Shown: piece after piece, positions 35,016-43,129 of the stretch
Position numbering within the stretch: the first letter of the stretch is position 1
Layout of the letters: every line of letters starts with the position of its first letter
NCBI GenBank assembly: GCA_001570385.1
Contig: BBYL01000007.1
Span: 310,001 to 374,000 of the forward strand
Source of the DNA: Microtetraspora glauca
Lineage (GTDB): Bacteria; Actinomycetota; Actinomycetes; Streptosporangiales; Streptosporangiaceae
Direction: 5' to 3'
DNA: 64,000 bases
The notes under the pieces: model-generated
Database searches by the model: none
The model's input: only the letters and a program-made list of their open reading frames with translations
What the model was told of the DNA's origin: nothing
Position numbers and translations under genes: made by a program

Positions 35016-35999
35016 ATGGCCGACTATGTGGACGTCAACGGCGTGAGCATGTGGTACGACGACCGTGGCGAGGGCGATTTCGTGGTGCTCCTGCACGGCG
35101 GCCTCACCGACAGCAGAGATTTCTCCGGGAACCTCGACGCACTGGCTGGGCGATTCCGACTCCTGCTCCCCGAACGCCGGGGCCACGGCCGCACCGCCGA
35201 TGTGCCAGGACCGATCACGATTGAGGTGATGGCCCAGGACATCATCGCGTTCCTGGACAAGATCGTCGCAGCTGCGGTGCGACTGGTCGGCTACAGCGCC
35301 GGGGCGGCCGTGGCGCTGCGGGTCGCCGTGAGCCGCCCCGACCTGGTCGACAGGCTCGTCCTGGTCAGCGGCGGCTTCCATCCGGACGGCATGATCCTCC
35401 GGCCTACCGCCGACGATCAGCCGCCCGCTCCTCTGGTCGCGGCCTATGCCGAGGTGTCACCCGACGGTGCCGACCACTTCCCGGTGGTGCTCGCCAAGAT
35501 CGCGCATTCGGCGGCCGAGGAACCGGGCATGGCACCGGCCGATCTGCGCGCCGTCACCTGCCCGGCGCTGGTCATGACCGCCGACGACGACATCGTGACC
35601 TTGGAACACACGCTGGAGCTGTACCGGGCTCTGCCGAACGCGGAGTTGGCCGTCGTGCCCAGGACCTCGCATCTCCTCCTGCACGAGAAGCCGGAGCTGT
35701 GCACCGGATTGGTGACCGACTTCCTGAGCTCCGAACCCGCACCTACCTGGATGCCGGTCAGCCGCGCCGGCTCGCATACCGCTTTCGGCCCTTTCAGTCA
35801 TGAACAGGGGAACCTTCCGCCGGACCTGGCCAAGCCCGCCCGACGTGCCCTCGTCGCCGCCGGATTCACGCATCTGGGACAGCTCACCCTGGTCAGCGAG
35901 GCGGACCTCGGCCGCCTGCACGGCATGGGCCCCAAAGCGATGGATCAACTTCGCCGGGCTCTCACCGCGAACGGTCTTTCCTTCGCAGAGGAGAGGTGA
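35016..35999 (+). CDS. Alpha/beta hydrolase with C-terminal helix-hairpin-helix-like domain
   Basis: 327 residues. The hydrolase domain (1-250) has HGGL oxyanion loop, nucleophile elbow GYSAG (Ser84), an acid in TADDDIV and His in RTSHLLLHEKP. Residues about 262-327 form a small helical domain (RRALVAAGFTHLGQL, LHGMGPKAMDQLRRAL) resembling the RNA polymerase alpha C-terminal or other helix-hairpin-helix folds that bind DNA or protein. This pairing is unusual. The gene lies 121 bases after the ECF factor and ends 29 bases before the right att copy. Confidence 0.75.
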   Translation: MADYVDVNGVSMWYDDRGEGDFVVLLHGGLTDSRDFSGNLDALAGRFRLLLPERRGHGRTADVPGPITIEVMAQDIIAFLDKIVAAAVRLVGYSAGAAVALRVAVSRPDLVDRLVLVSGGFHPDGMILRPTADDQPPAPLVAAYAEVSPDGADHFPVVLAKIAHSAAEEPGMAPADLRAVTCPALVMTADDDIVTLEHTLELYRALPNAELAVVPRTSHLLLHEKPELCTGLVTDFLSSEPAPTWMPVSRAGSHTAFGPFSHEQGNLPPDLAKPARRALVAAGFTHLGQLTLVSEADLGRLHGMGPKAMDQLRRALTANGLSFAEER

Positions 36000-36028
36000 A
36001 CCGCGCCTGCGGAGATCGCACGGGTGGC

Positions 36029-36047
36029 TCTGGGGTTCGATTCCCCA
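36029..36047 (+). repeat. attR-like copy of the tRNA-Thr T arm
   Basis: Exact 19-bp duplicate of 30128-30146; the next bases (GGCGGC) also match the tRNA acceptor apart from one missing A. No other tRNA arm is present, so it is an integration scar and not a tRNA gene. Confidence 0.65.
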
Positions 36048-36253
36048 GGCGGCGCGCAGCTCAAGGTCCCTTGGGTCTTGACCGGCTCCCCGTTGGCCGC
36101 GGGCTCCCCGCATCCGTTCGCGGCCCACTCTCCAGGGCGCCGGGATCGCGGCATCCGGCGGAGCCGCCGCCCGCGTTCGCGTACGGGAGGCGCAGGCGGA
36201 TTCTGGGTCGGCACCGCCGGTCGCCGGTCAGCCGGCCGGGGACGCGCTCCGGG

Positions 36254-37195
36254 TCACTCCTCCGGCATCCGGGCGCGCAGGGCCCGGATGAACCAGTCGA
36301 ACACCGGCACCAGGCTTTCTGGGGCCGGCCAGCCGTTGATCACCGCGAGCAGTCGGAAGTACAGCTCCCTGCGAGGGTCGTTCGCGGTCTCCAACCGGGT
36401 CAACAGGCGACGTCGGAGGTCGACGTCGTCGGGGCAGTCGAAGACGTACGCGTATCGCGCCGTGACCGCCGCGACGACAGGGTCGGCCTGGGGCGAGGCC
36501 GGGTCGATACCGGCCGCCAGGGCCGGGCCGGCATGGTCGCGAACCATCGCGGTGGAGTCGCGGCGCAGGGTCGTCGTGTCGCCCTGGGCATGCTCGGCCG
36601 CATGGTGCTCAACCATGCGCCGCACGCTGGCACGGAAATCCGGGTCCTGGGACAGTTCGGCCAACTCCACCCACGCCTCGACCTGCTCGGCCTCGGGGTT
36701 GTCGGGCAGTTCGGGGGTCATCGAGCTCCTGATCCCCGCGAACCGGGCCGTGGCGTCCAGGCCGCCGAAGACGGTGTCGAGGAAATCGCCGATCAGACGT
36801 CGACGCTCGTCCTCGGAGAGTTTGGCCAGCTTGTGCATGAGTTCCATCTCCTCGGGGCTGGACCCGCGTTCGGCCACCGCTGTCAGCACCGCGCGCCGTA
36901 GGCGCAGCGTTCGGATCTGCACCGCCAGTGCTTCGGCGTGCGCCGCGGCGACCTCGGGAAGCGAGATCTCCCGGTCCACGACCTTCCGGATCGTGGACAG
37001 GTCCAGTCCCAGGTCGCGCAGCGTCCGTACGAGGTCCAGGCGTGCGACGGCGTCGATGCCGTAGCGGCGGTAGCCCGCGGGGCTGCGGTCTGTCGGCGGC
37101 ACGATCCCGAGGTCGGAGTAGAACCGAATGGCCTTGACCGTCAGCCCTGTCCGCCGGGCCAGATCGCCGATCGAGTAGAGCGTGTCGCCGTCCAT
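36254..37195 (-). CDS. MerR-family transcriptional regulator
   Basis: 313 residues. N-terminal MerR winged helix (YSIGDLARRTGLTVKAIRFY) and dimer helix, then a long 190-residue helical effector region without cysteine clusters, so it is not a metal-type MerR. The C-terminal half resembles uncharacterised actinobacterial MerR proteins. It probably controls its own promoter through the dyad at 37210-37228. Confidence 0.87.
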   Translation of the reverse strand: MDGDTLYSIGDLARRTGLTVKAIRFYSDLGIVPPTDRSPAGYRRYGIDAVARLDLVRTLRDLGLDLSTIRKVVDREISLPEVAAAHAEALAVQIRTLRLRRAVLTAVAERGSSPEEMELMHKLAKLSEDERRRLIGDFLDTVFGGLDATARFAGIRSSMTPELPDNPEAEQVEAWVELAELSQDPDFRASVRRMVEHHAAEHAQGDTTTLRRDSTAMVRDHAGPALAAGIDPASPQADPVVAAVTARYAYVFDCPDDVDLRRRLLTRLETANDPRRELYFRLLAVINGWPAPESLVPVFDWFIRALRARMPEE

Positions 37196-37209
37196 GCCCT
37201 CACCCTCGC

Positions 37210-37228
37210 GTCTCCCCTTACTGGAGAC
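37210..37228. promoter_or_regulatory. MerR-type operator dyad
   Basis: GTCTCC-CCTTACT-GGAGAC, 6-bp arms with a 7-base centre, 15 bases upstream of the merR start. Size and position fit a MerR operator. Confidence 0.5.
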
Positions 37229-37418
37229 TCAAGCCCATTCGCCTGCCAGCAGCCAAACCACGCCTTATGCGCATAAGTCCGGATAATTCCTCGCCGGGCA
37301 GCCGGATGCGGGTACGGGCAGGCACCCGTTCCAGGCGCGTACGGAACAACTGATCACCGATGGACGAGATCGTTGGCGCCACCCATACTGAGGTCGGCCG
37401 AGGGCGACGGAGGCGTGC

Positions 37419-37811
37419 ATGCGTGTTCGCGGGATGGTCGTTGCGTCAGTGCTGGCTATGACAGCGATCGCGGGTTGCGCCGAAGATGCCGGCCCGACCT
37501 GTGATGAGGCATTTCGCATCCTGGACGCGGCGGGAGCCGAGGCGAAGAACGCGGCGGCCCAGGCCACGGGGTCGGCGGCGGGCAAGCCCTTCGCGGAGGC
37601 GGCTACCAGACCGCGCGCTCTGGAGACCTCGAACGAGGAGATCAAACGCCGTCTCACGAAGGTGGCGGGAAGTCTGGACGAATTCGTCACGTCGCTCGAC
37701 GAGGGCCAGGCCGGCGCGAAGCTCCGGGAGGCAGTGGTGAAGCTCGACGTGAACGCGCTGTCGGGCGTCTGCGCCAAGAATGGCTGGAAGTCCTCGACCG
37801 CTGGTTCCTGA
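37419..37811 (+). CDS. Small lipoprotein
   Basis: 130 residues with lipobox AIAGC at about residue 20. The mature part is helical and alanine-rich (AEAKNAAAQATGSAAG, then LRKVAG-type amphipathic helices) with two cysteines (one after PT, one before AKN) that might form a disulfide. No family recognised. It is divergent from the MerR gene. Confidence 0.65.
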   Translation: MRVRGMVVASVLAMTAIAGCAEDAGPTCDEAFRILDAAGAEAKNAAAQATGSAAGKPFAEAATRPRALETSNEEIKRRLTKVAGSLDEFVTSLDEGQAGAKLREAVVKLDVNALSGVCAKNGWKSSTAGS

Positions 37812-37903
37812 CCGGGCCGGTGCCCATGTCCGCGGCCACTCGGGGACGGCCGTTCGACGCTCGGTGAGAACTGTCGTATCCCTCTGCCACACTGGACAGC
37901 ATT

Positions 37904-38059
37904 GTGATCATATCTCCGCCTCGTCCAGACACCGTCGCCACCGTCCTGCCCACCGCGGACGGTGACGTTCTCGTCATCCCCTACGTCCTGCCCTTCCGGG
38001 TTCCCGCGGAGGCGCTCACCATGACCGTCGCCGAATGGCTCGGACTCGACACGTCCTGA
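37904..38059 (+). CDS. 51-residue hypothetical protein
   Basis: GTG-started frame with strong G/C third-position bias: MIISPPRPDTVATVLPTADG at the start and VAEWLGLDTS at the end. Hydrophobic centre VLVIPYVLPFRVPAEAL. No family recognised; too short for a firm claim. Confidence 0.45.
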   Translation: MIISPPRPDTVATVLPTADGDVLVIPYVLPFRVPAEALTMTVAEWLGLDTS

Positions 38060-38123
38060 TCAGTGCCGGGCCCGGCGAGATCTCGGGCGTCCACGCGAGC
38101 GAGCCGGGTCTCGCCCGCGGACG

Positions 38124-38171
38124 GAACCACCTGCCGTGCGCCTGAACCACCTGCCGTGCGCCTGAACCGAC
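38124..38171 (+). repeat. 20-bp tandem repeat
   Basis: The unit GAACCACCTGCCGTGCGCCT occurs at 38124-38143 and 38144-38163 without change, and a third copy starts (GAACCGAC) at 38164. It lies in the spacer between the small hypothetical gene and the DUF4352 gene. Confidence 0.7.
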
Positions 38172-38188
38172 AGCGCCAAGCGGATGAG

Positions 38189-38232
38189 GTTCGCCGGCGA
38201 AGGTCACGTCCATGGACGTGACCCCGGCGAAC
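38189..38232. terminator. Long hairpin downstream of the DUF4352 gene
   Basis: A perfect 22-bp palindrome (38202-38223) is flanked by a further 9-bp stem (GTTCGCCGG 38189-38197 with CCGGCGAAC 38224-38232), with a 4-base bulge on one side. It probably ends the minus-strand DUF4352 transcript, though no U-run follows. Confidence 0.55.
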
Positions 38233-38270
38233 CGTTGGGCAGGGCGCCTGTGCCGTGTGCGCGTCGGCGG

Positions 38271-38897
38271 CTACTTCAGCGAGACCTTCACGCCGCCCGA
38301 GAACACGGAGTCGTGCAGCTCGATCGCGACCGGTTCCGTGCCCTTCGGCACGTCGAACAGGACGACGCCGCGTACGGAATTGCCCGGGTTGACCTGCTCG
38401 TAGAGGCTCTTGGACTCGCCGAGGTAGAGCGCCGCCTCGGAGTCGGCGGAGTACTCCTTACCGGAGGCGTCGAGGAGTTTCTGCGCGTCTCCGGCGAACG
38501 ACTGGGCTTCGTCGCCGATGTTCTTCACCGTCACGTTGACCAGGACGAACTCACCCTGTGCCGACTTGCCGAGGACGTCGTCACCGACCTTCGAGGCGGT
38601 GTCGAGCTTGGTGACCTTGAACGAGAACTTGCCATCCTCGACCACGTCACCGATGCCGGCGGCGCGCGCCTCCCGGGACGTCTTCGGGCCGGTGGCGGTC
38701 GATGGGGTGTCGTCGCTTCCGCGGGTGACGATCGCGAGGCAACCTCCGACAAGCAGGACCGGCACAGCCACCACAGCGGCGGCCCAGATCAGGCAGCCGC
38801 GCTTCTTCCGCGCCCTGCGCGGGACATAGGAGCGTGGAGGATGCGTCCGTCCATGGCCGGGCTCGGGCTGGGGCGGGGGGCCGTATGGCTGTGACAT
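38271..38897 (-). CDS. DUF4352-type membrane-anchored protein
   Basis: 208 residues: a Pro/Gln/Gly-rich cytoplasmic leader (SQPYGPPPQPEPGHGR), one membrane helix (about residues 36-58, after a basic RRARKKRGC), then an extracellular beta domain of the DUF4352 kind (GEFVLVNVTVKNIGDEAQSF). Such proteins are common in Gram-positives with no settled role. ATG 38897 gives the natural leader; the longer frame adds an unlikely His/Ser tail. Confidence 0.8.
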   Translation of the reverse strand: MSQPYGPPPQPEPGHGRTHPPRSYVPRRARKKRGCLIWAAAVVAVPVLLVGGCLAIVTRGSDDTPSTATGPKTSREARAAGIGDVVEDGKFSFKVTKLDTASKVGDDVLGKSAQGEFVLVNVTVKNIGDEAQSFAGDAQKLLDASGKEYSADSEAALYLGESKSLYEQVNPGNSVRGVVLFDVPKGTEPVAIELHDSVFSGGVKVSLK

Positions 38898-39048
38898 AGG
38901 GGGATCGCCTTCGACGCACGGGTGTTGGTGTGGTGTTGACGTGTGCCCTGACGTGCTGGTTTGCGCGCTATGCGCGAATGGTTGGCACTCCATGCGGGGT
39001 CATGGGGGCGATAGGCCAGGGGCGACAGAAGACCGCGCTCGGGACCTG

Positions 39049-39246
39049 ATGGACTGGGGCAACCCGAACGGGCCGCGGTTCCGGCTCGTGGGGCTCTACC
39101 CCGTCGGAGGATGGAGTCGCGATGCCGGAAGTGCCTACCTCGGCATCGTGGGCGGCGGTGGGCTGCTCGAATGGTGCGGCCCCAGGTACCTGACCGGTGA
39201 TCGGATCGACGATTACGTCCACTCGTCGGCGGGCCGTCTGGAATGA
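39049..39246 (+). CDS. Hypothetical 65-residue protein
   Basis: The frame MDWGNPNGPRFRLVG through DDYVHSSAGRLE has coding-like G/C third positions and balanced composition, but no ribosome binding site and no known family. An upstream extension to 38941 is possible. It may be a remnant. Nothing else is visible between 38898 and 39376. Confidence 0.35.
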   Translation: MDWGNPNGPRFRLVGLYPVGGWSRDAGSAYLGIVGGGGLLEWCGPRYLTGDRIDDYVHSSAGRLE

Positions 39247-39376
39247 CGATTGGTACGTCGTCTGCGAGGACTTCTGACCCGTGGAGCGGGAGGCCGCCGT
39301 ACGGGATGGGTGTGAAAGGTCAAGAGCTGCTCATTGGCCTGCTACGGATCGGATGGTCGTCACATAATGTTTCGCG

Positions 39377-41173
39377 ATGGAGACGGTGAGTGAGTGCCCG
39401 GTCGACGTCAGCATCCTGGTGCCGACGCACAACTGCCGCGCGTACCTCGACCGGTGCCTCGTCTCCTTGCTGATCCAGCGGGTGAGCAAGGAGATCATCG
39501 TCGTCGACGACGGCTCCACCGACGACACCCGATCGCTCCTGGACCTGTACGCCGCCCACCATCCGAACGTGATCAAGGTGGTCTACCAGGACCACTCGGG
39601 CACTCCCGGCAGTCCGCGCAACCGCGCCCTCGCGCTCGCCCGGGGGCGGTACGTCTTCTTCTGCGACGCGGACGACTATCTGGGCGCGGACGCGCTGAAC
39701 CGGATGCTCACGACGGCCGACCACAACGGGGCGGACATCGTCCTCGGCAAGATCATCGGACACGGTCGCAGGGCGCCGGAGTCGATGTTCCGGGAGAACG
39801 CCGACCGGGTCACCCTGCTGGAGAGCACGGTCTACAACAGCCTGGTCTGCTTCAAGCTCTTCCGGCGTGACCTGCTCGACCGGCACGGCATCCGGTTCGA
39901 CGAGACGCTGCGCGTGGGTGAGGACATGGTCTTCACGGCCCACGCCTACTGCCACGCCGGCGTGATCTCGGTCGTCTCCGACTACGACTGCTACCACCTG
40001 ATCTCGCGGCCGGACGGCAGCAGTGTCATGCAGGAGCTGGGGAGCCGCGACCCGCTCGCCTGGCTGCGGATGGCCCGCGTCCCCATCGGGCTCATGGTCC
40101 GGCACGTCCCGCCCGGCCCCCTTCGTGATCACCTGCTGTTGCGGCACTTCAGACTCGACGTGTTCGACCAGCTCGGAGCCCCGTTCCTGGCCGCGGACGA
40201 GGCCGATCGCGAGAAGATCGCGATCGAGGCGGCCGACATCTGCGCCGAATGGCTCACCGAGGGCGTGATCGCGCGGCTGGGGGCCGCCGACAGGATGCGG
40301 GTCGAGTCCCTGCACGACCTCGACCGGCTCGTACGGCTGGCCCGCGTCGAGACGGCCGCGCTCCGCCATCGCCTGACCACCCTGGAGTGGGACGACGACC
40401 GCCTGGTGATCGGCGGGCACGTCTCCCTGGACGGGTTCGAGGGGGACGCCTGCCTCCTGCTGAGGGAGCGCACCACCCGGCGCGAGAGGCGCGTCCCGAT
40501 CACGAGGGTGGCCGACCTGTTCAGCGTGTCGATCCGGGTGACCTCGCTCCCGACCGGGATGTGGGACGTCTACGCCGCCGTCGACTGCGAGGGTGTCCGC
40601 AGGCTCGCCCGGCTCGGCGGCGAGCGGATGCCCGGCCTGGACCGCCCGGAGCCGCGGTTCACCTCCGGTGTCGTCGCCCTGCCCTACCTCACCCGGCAGT
40701 ACGGCAACCTCAGCGTGGACATCGGCGGCCATCTGGCCCGGGTCCCCGCGTCCGTACGGCTGGCGGGAGCGAGGTGGCTGCGCGACCGGTTGCGTGTCGA
40801 GGGCGTCGTCGAGGTGGCGGGCGAGCCCGCCGGCGTGGCCGTACGCCACCTGGTCTGGCGGGAGCGGCGGTCCGGTCGGGAATGGCGCACGGCGGCAAGG
40901 GCGGTGGGGCCCGGCACGTTCGTGGCCGAGACGCGATGGCCCGCCCCCGGCACCTGGGACGCCTATCTCGAACTGGACGTGGGTGGCCCGCCCGTCCGAT
41001 TCCCCGTCAAAATCGGTGATCTGCGGCATCTGCCGCCGCCGCTGGCGTGGTGGAGCGGCCTGGCCCGGTGGGGTGCCCGGCCGTACGCCACTGCCGTCAA
41101 CCGTAGGCTCAGCACGGCCGTACGTGTCGTGACACCGTTCACCGTCCTCCGCAGGCTCCTCCGCCGCCGCTAA
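39377..41173 (+). CDS. Family 2 glycosyltransferase with C-terminal beta domains
   Basis: 598 residues. Residues 10-240 form a GT-A domain: VSILVPTHNCRAYL, VVDDGSTDDT, the DxD-like FFCDADDYL and GEDMVF for catalysis. Residues about 330-540 form two beta-rich modules with the repeated GMWDVYAAVD and GTWDAYLELD, recalling the trimerisation/sugar-binding domains of TarS/TarP wall-teichoic-acid transferases. The tail is basic (VLRRLLRRR) and may touch the membrane. Likely acts on a cell-wall polymer. TAATGT lies 6 bases before the ATG. Confidence 0.83.
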   Translation: METVSECPVDVSILVPTHNCRAYLDRCLVSLLIQRVSKEIIVVDDGSTDDTRSLLDLYAAHHPNVIKVVYQDHSGTPGSPRNRALALARGRYVFFCDADDYLGADALNRMLTTADHNGADIVLGKIIGHGRRAPESMFRENADRVTLLESTVYNSLVCFKLFRRDLLDRHGIRFDETLRVGEDMVFTAHAYCHAGVISVVSDYDCYHLISRPDGSSVMQELGSRDPLAWLRMARVPIGLMVRHVPPGPLRDHLLLRHFRLDVFDQLGAPFLAADEADREKIAIEAADICAEWLTEGVIARLGAADRMRVESLHDLDRLVRLARVETAALRHRLTTLEWDDDRLVIGGHVSLDGFEGDACLLLRERTTRRERRVPITRVADLFSVSIRVTSLPTGMWDVYAAVDCEGVRRLARLGGERMPGLDRPEPRFTSGVVALPYLTRQYGNLSVDIGGHLARVPASVRLAGARWLRDRLRVEGVVEVAGEPAGVAVRHLVWRERRSGREWRTAARAVGPGTFVAETRWPAPGTWDAYLELDVGGPPVRFPVKIGDLRHLPPPLAWWSGLARWGARPYATAVNRRLSTAVRVVTPFTVLRRLLRRR

Positions 41174-41211
41174 TGCGAACTATTTGCAACTGCTAGGCCA
41201 TGTCCTAAAGT
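41173..41211 (+). promoter_or_regulatory. Nur-box-like operator over the cbiMN promoter
   Basis: ATGCGA-ACTAT-TTGCAA (41173-41189) fits the Nur operator pattern TTGCAA-N5-TTGCAA at its conserved TGC and GCAA. TTGCAA (41184-41189) and TAAAGT (41206-41211) are 16 bases apart and form a promoter, so a repressor bound there would block the -35. The predicted gene downstream is a nickel/cobalt importer. Confidence 0.6.
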
Positions 41212-41241
41212 TGTCGCAGACGCGCATTTCGGAGGCTTGCC

Positions 41242-42264
41242 GTGCATGTACCCGATGGGTTCTTCAACGCTCCCGTTTCACTCGCGGCAGGGGTCTTCGC
41301 CGCCGCGGGCGTGGCCGTATGCCTCAAAGGCGCGCGGAACGAGCTGAACGACCGCACCGCCCCGATGGCGGGGCTCGTCGCGGCGTTCATCTTCGCCGTC
41401 CAGATGCTCAACTTCCCCGTCGCCGCGGGGACCAGCGGCCACCTGCTCGGAGGGGCGCTGGCCGCGATACTCGTCGGGCCGTACACGGCGGTCCTATGTG
41501 TGGCGGTGGTCCTGCTGGTGCAGGGCTTCTTCTTCGCCGACGGCGGGCTGACCGCGCTGGGGATCAACATCACCCTGATGGCCGTCGTGACGTCGGTGGT
41601 CGGGTGGGCCGTCTTCCGGTTGATCACGCGGAGCGCCCCGCGTAGTCGTACCGCCGTGGTGGTCGGCTCGTTCGTCGCGGCGGCGGTGTCCGTGCCGGTG
41701 TCGGCGCTGGCCTTCACCGCGCTGTTCTGGATCGGCGGCACCGCGCCCATCGACCTGGCGGCGGTGGCGGCGGCGATGGGCGGCGTGCACGTCCTGATCG
41801 GCCTGGGCGAGGGCCTGATCACCGCGCTGACCGTCAGCAGCGTCCTCGCCGTGCGGCCGGACCTCGTGTACGGCGCCGCCGGCCTGGCCCGCCGCCTGGT
41901 CCTGCGGACCGCCGACGGCGAGGTCCCGGTCGAGGAGCCGGCTCCGGCGCCGAAGGCCGGCATCCGGCCCGTCCTGCTCGGCGGCGGCCTCATCGCCGTG
42001 CTGCTCGCCGGTGTCGTGTCCTTCTACGCCTCGGGCTCGCCCGACGGCCTGGAGCGGGTGGCGGCCGACAAGGGCTTCAACGCGGGCGAGAAGGCCAGCA
42101 GCGTCGGACACTGGCCGCTCGCCGACTACGGTGTCAAGGGCGTGGAGAACGAGCGGCTGTCTCTCGGCGTCGCGGGCGTCGCCGGGGTCGGGCTGACCGT
42201 CCTGGCCGGAGGCGCGGTCTTCTACACGGTGCGGCGACGCAACCGGGACAAGGCCGCCGCGTGA
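41242..42264 (+). CDS. cbiM: ECF-type Ni/Co transporter CbiM fused to a CbiN-like PDGLE domain
   Basis: 340 residues. The N-terminus MHVPDGFFNAP is the metal-binding CbiM/NikM signature, whose His2 and free amino group bind metal. Seven or so membrane helices follow, then a C-terminal CbiN/NikN-like segment with SGSPDGLERVA. Start GTG follows GGAGG. First gene of cbiMN-Q-O. Nickel is favoured by the Nur-like operator, but cobalt is possible. Confidence 0.9.
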   Translation: MHVPDGFFNAPVSLAAGVFAAAGVAVCLKGARNELNDRTAPMAGLVAAFIFAVQMLNFPVAAGTSGHLLGGALAAILVGPYTAVLCVAVVLLVQGFFFADGGLTALGINITLMAVVTSVVGWAVFRLITRSAPRSRTAVVVGSFVAAAVSVPVSALAFTALFWIGGTAPIDLAAVAAAMGGVHVLIGLGEGLITALTVSSVLAVRPDLVYGAAGLARRLVLRTADGEVPVEEPAPAPKAGIRPVLLGGGLIAVLLAGVVSFYASGSPDGLERVAADKGFNAGEKASSVGHWPLADYGVKGVENERLSLGVAGVAGVGLTVLAGGAVFYTVRRRNRDKAAA

Positions 42265-42364
42265 GCGGGACCGCGTCACCCGCGACCGCGTTCCGCGCGA
42301 TCGTGTCACCCGCGACCGGCTTCGGCGTGACCGCCGTCGCGTGGTCGTCGCGGCCGGACCGGCC

Positions 42365-43129
42365 GTGAGCGCGGGCCATCACCACCAGCTCTACCGCCCC
42401 GGCGACACGGTGGTGCACCGGTTGCCGCCGCAGTGCAAGCTGCTGGCGGCGGCCGGGTTCGCCGTGGCCGTGGTCGCCACGCCGAGGGAGAGCTTCTGGG
42501 CCTTCGGCGTGTACGCGCTCCTGCTGGCGGCCGTCGCGGCGGCGGGGCGGGTGCCGCCGGGCTTCGTACTGCGCCGCATGGTGATCGAGGTGCCGTTCGT
42601 GCTGTTCGCGGTCGCCATCCCGATCATCGGGCTGGGCGAGCGGGTCGAGGTCCTCGGCATGTCGCTCAGCGAGCAGGGCCTGTGGGCGGCGTGGAACATC
42701 CTGGCCAAGGCCACCCTCGGGGTGGTCGCGTCGATCCTCCTCGCGGCCACCACCGAGCCGCGGATGATGCTGCTCGGCGCGCAGCGGCTGCGGCTGCCCC
42801 AGCTCCTGGTGCAGATCGCCATGTTCATGCTGCGCTACATGGACGTGATCATGGACGAGATGCGCCGCATGCGGGTCGCCCGCGAGTCGCGCGGGTTCGT
42901 GGCCAGGGACGTGCGGCAGGTCCCCGTGCTGGCCAAATCGGCCGGCGCGCTGTTCATCCGCTCCTACGAGCGGGGCGAGCGGGTGCACCTCGCGATGCTG
43001 AGCCGCGGGTATACCGGAGAGATGCCGATTATCCGTGACCTGTCGGCATCGCTTCGGCAGTGGGGCACCGCGGGACTGCTCCCCGGTCTCGCCGCCGTGA
43101 CGGCCGTACTCTCCTGGAGCCTTTCTTGA
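42365..43129 (+). CDS. cbiQ: ECF transporter transmembrane subunit CbiQ
   Basis: 254 residues with the family start HHHQLYRPGDTVVHRLPP, about five membrane helices and the coupling-helix motifs MRRMRVARESRGF and LSRGYTGEM (Ala-Arg-Gly-type) that contact the ATPase. GTG 42365 was chosen; GTG 42341 is an alternative. A 100-base gap with short repeats of TCACCCGCGACCG separates it from cbiM. The stop overlaps the cbiO start (TTGA). Confidence 0.88.
   Translation: MSAGHHHQLYRPGDTVVHRLPPQCKLLAAAGFAVAVVATPRESFWAFGVYALLLAAVAAAGRVPPGFVLRRMVIEVPFVLFAVAIPIIGLGERVEVLGMSLSEQGLWAAWNILAKATLGVVASILLAATTEPRMMLLGAQRLRLPQLLVQIAMFMLRYMDVIMDEMRRMRVARESRGFVARDVRQVPVLAKSAGALFIRSYERGERVHLAMLSRGYTGEMPIIRDLSASLRQWGTAGLLPGLAAVTAVLSWSLS

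Larger units (their letters stand above)
30128..36047. mobile_element. Decayed element integrated at tRNA-Thr
   Basis: The 19 bases at 30128-30146 (T arm of tRNA-Thr) recur exactly at 36029-36047 in the same orientation, giving presumed att sites about 5.9 kb apart. Between them are two fragments of tyrosine recombinases, a truncated DUF2283-like piece, regulators, hydrolases and short orphan frames, in keeping with a degraded integrative element. No replication or transfer gene is left, so it is unlikely to move by itself. Confidence 0.65.

Noticed and set aside
36029..36060. Second tRNA gene
   Set aside because: Only the T arm and part of the acceptor are present; no D or anticodon arm can be formed.
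38124..38171. CRISPR array
   Set aside because: Two adjacent 20-mers without spacers and no cas genes.
42265..42364. CbiN gene between cbiM and cbiQ
   Set aside because: CbiN-like PDGLE is fused to the end of CbiM, and the gap holds only short repeats.
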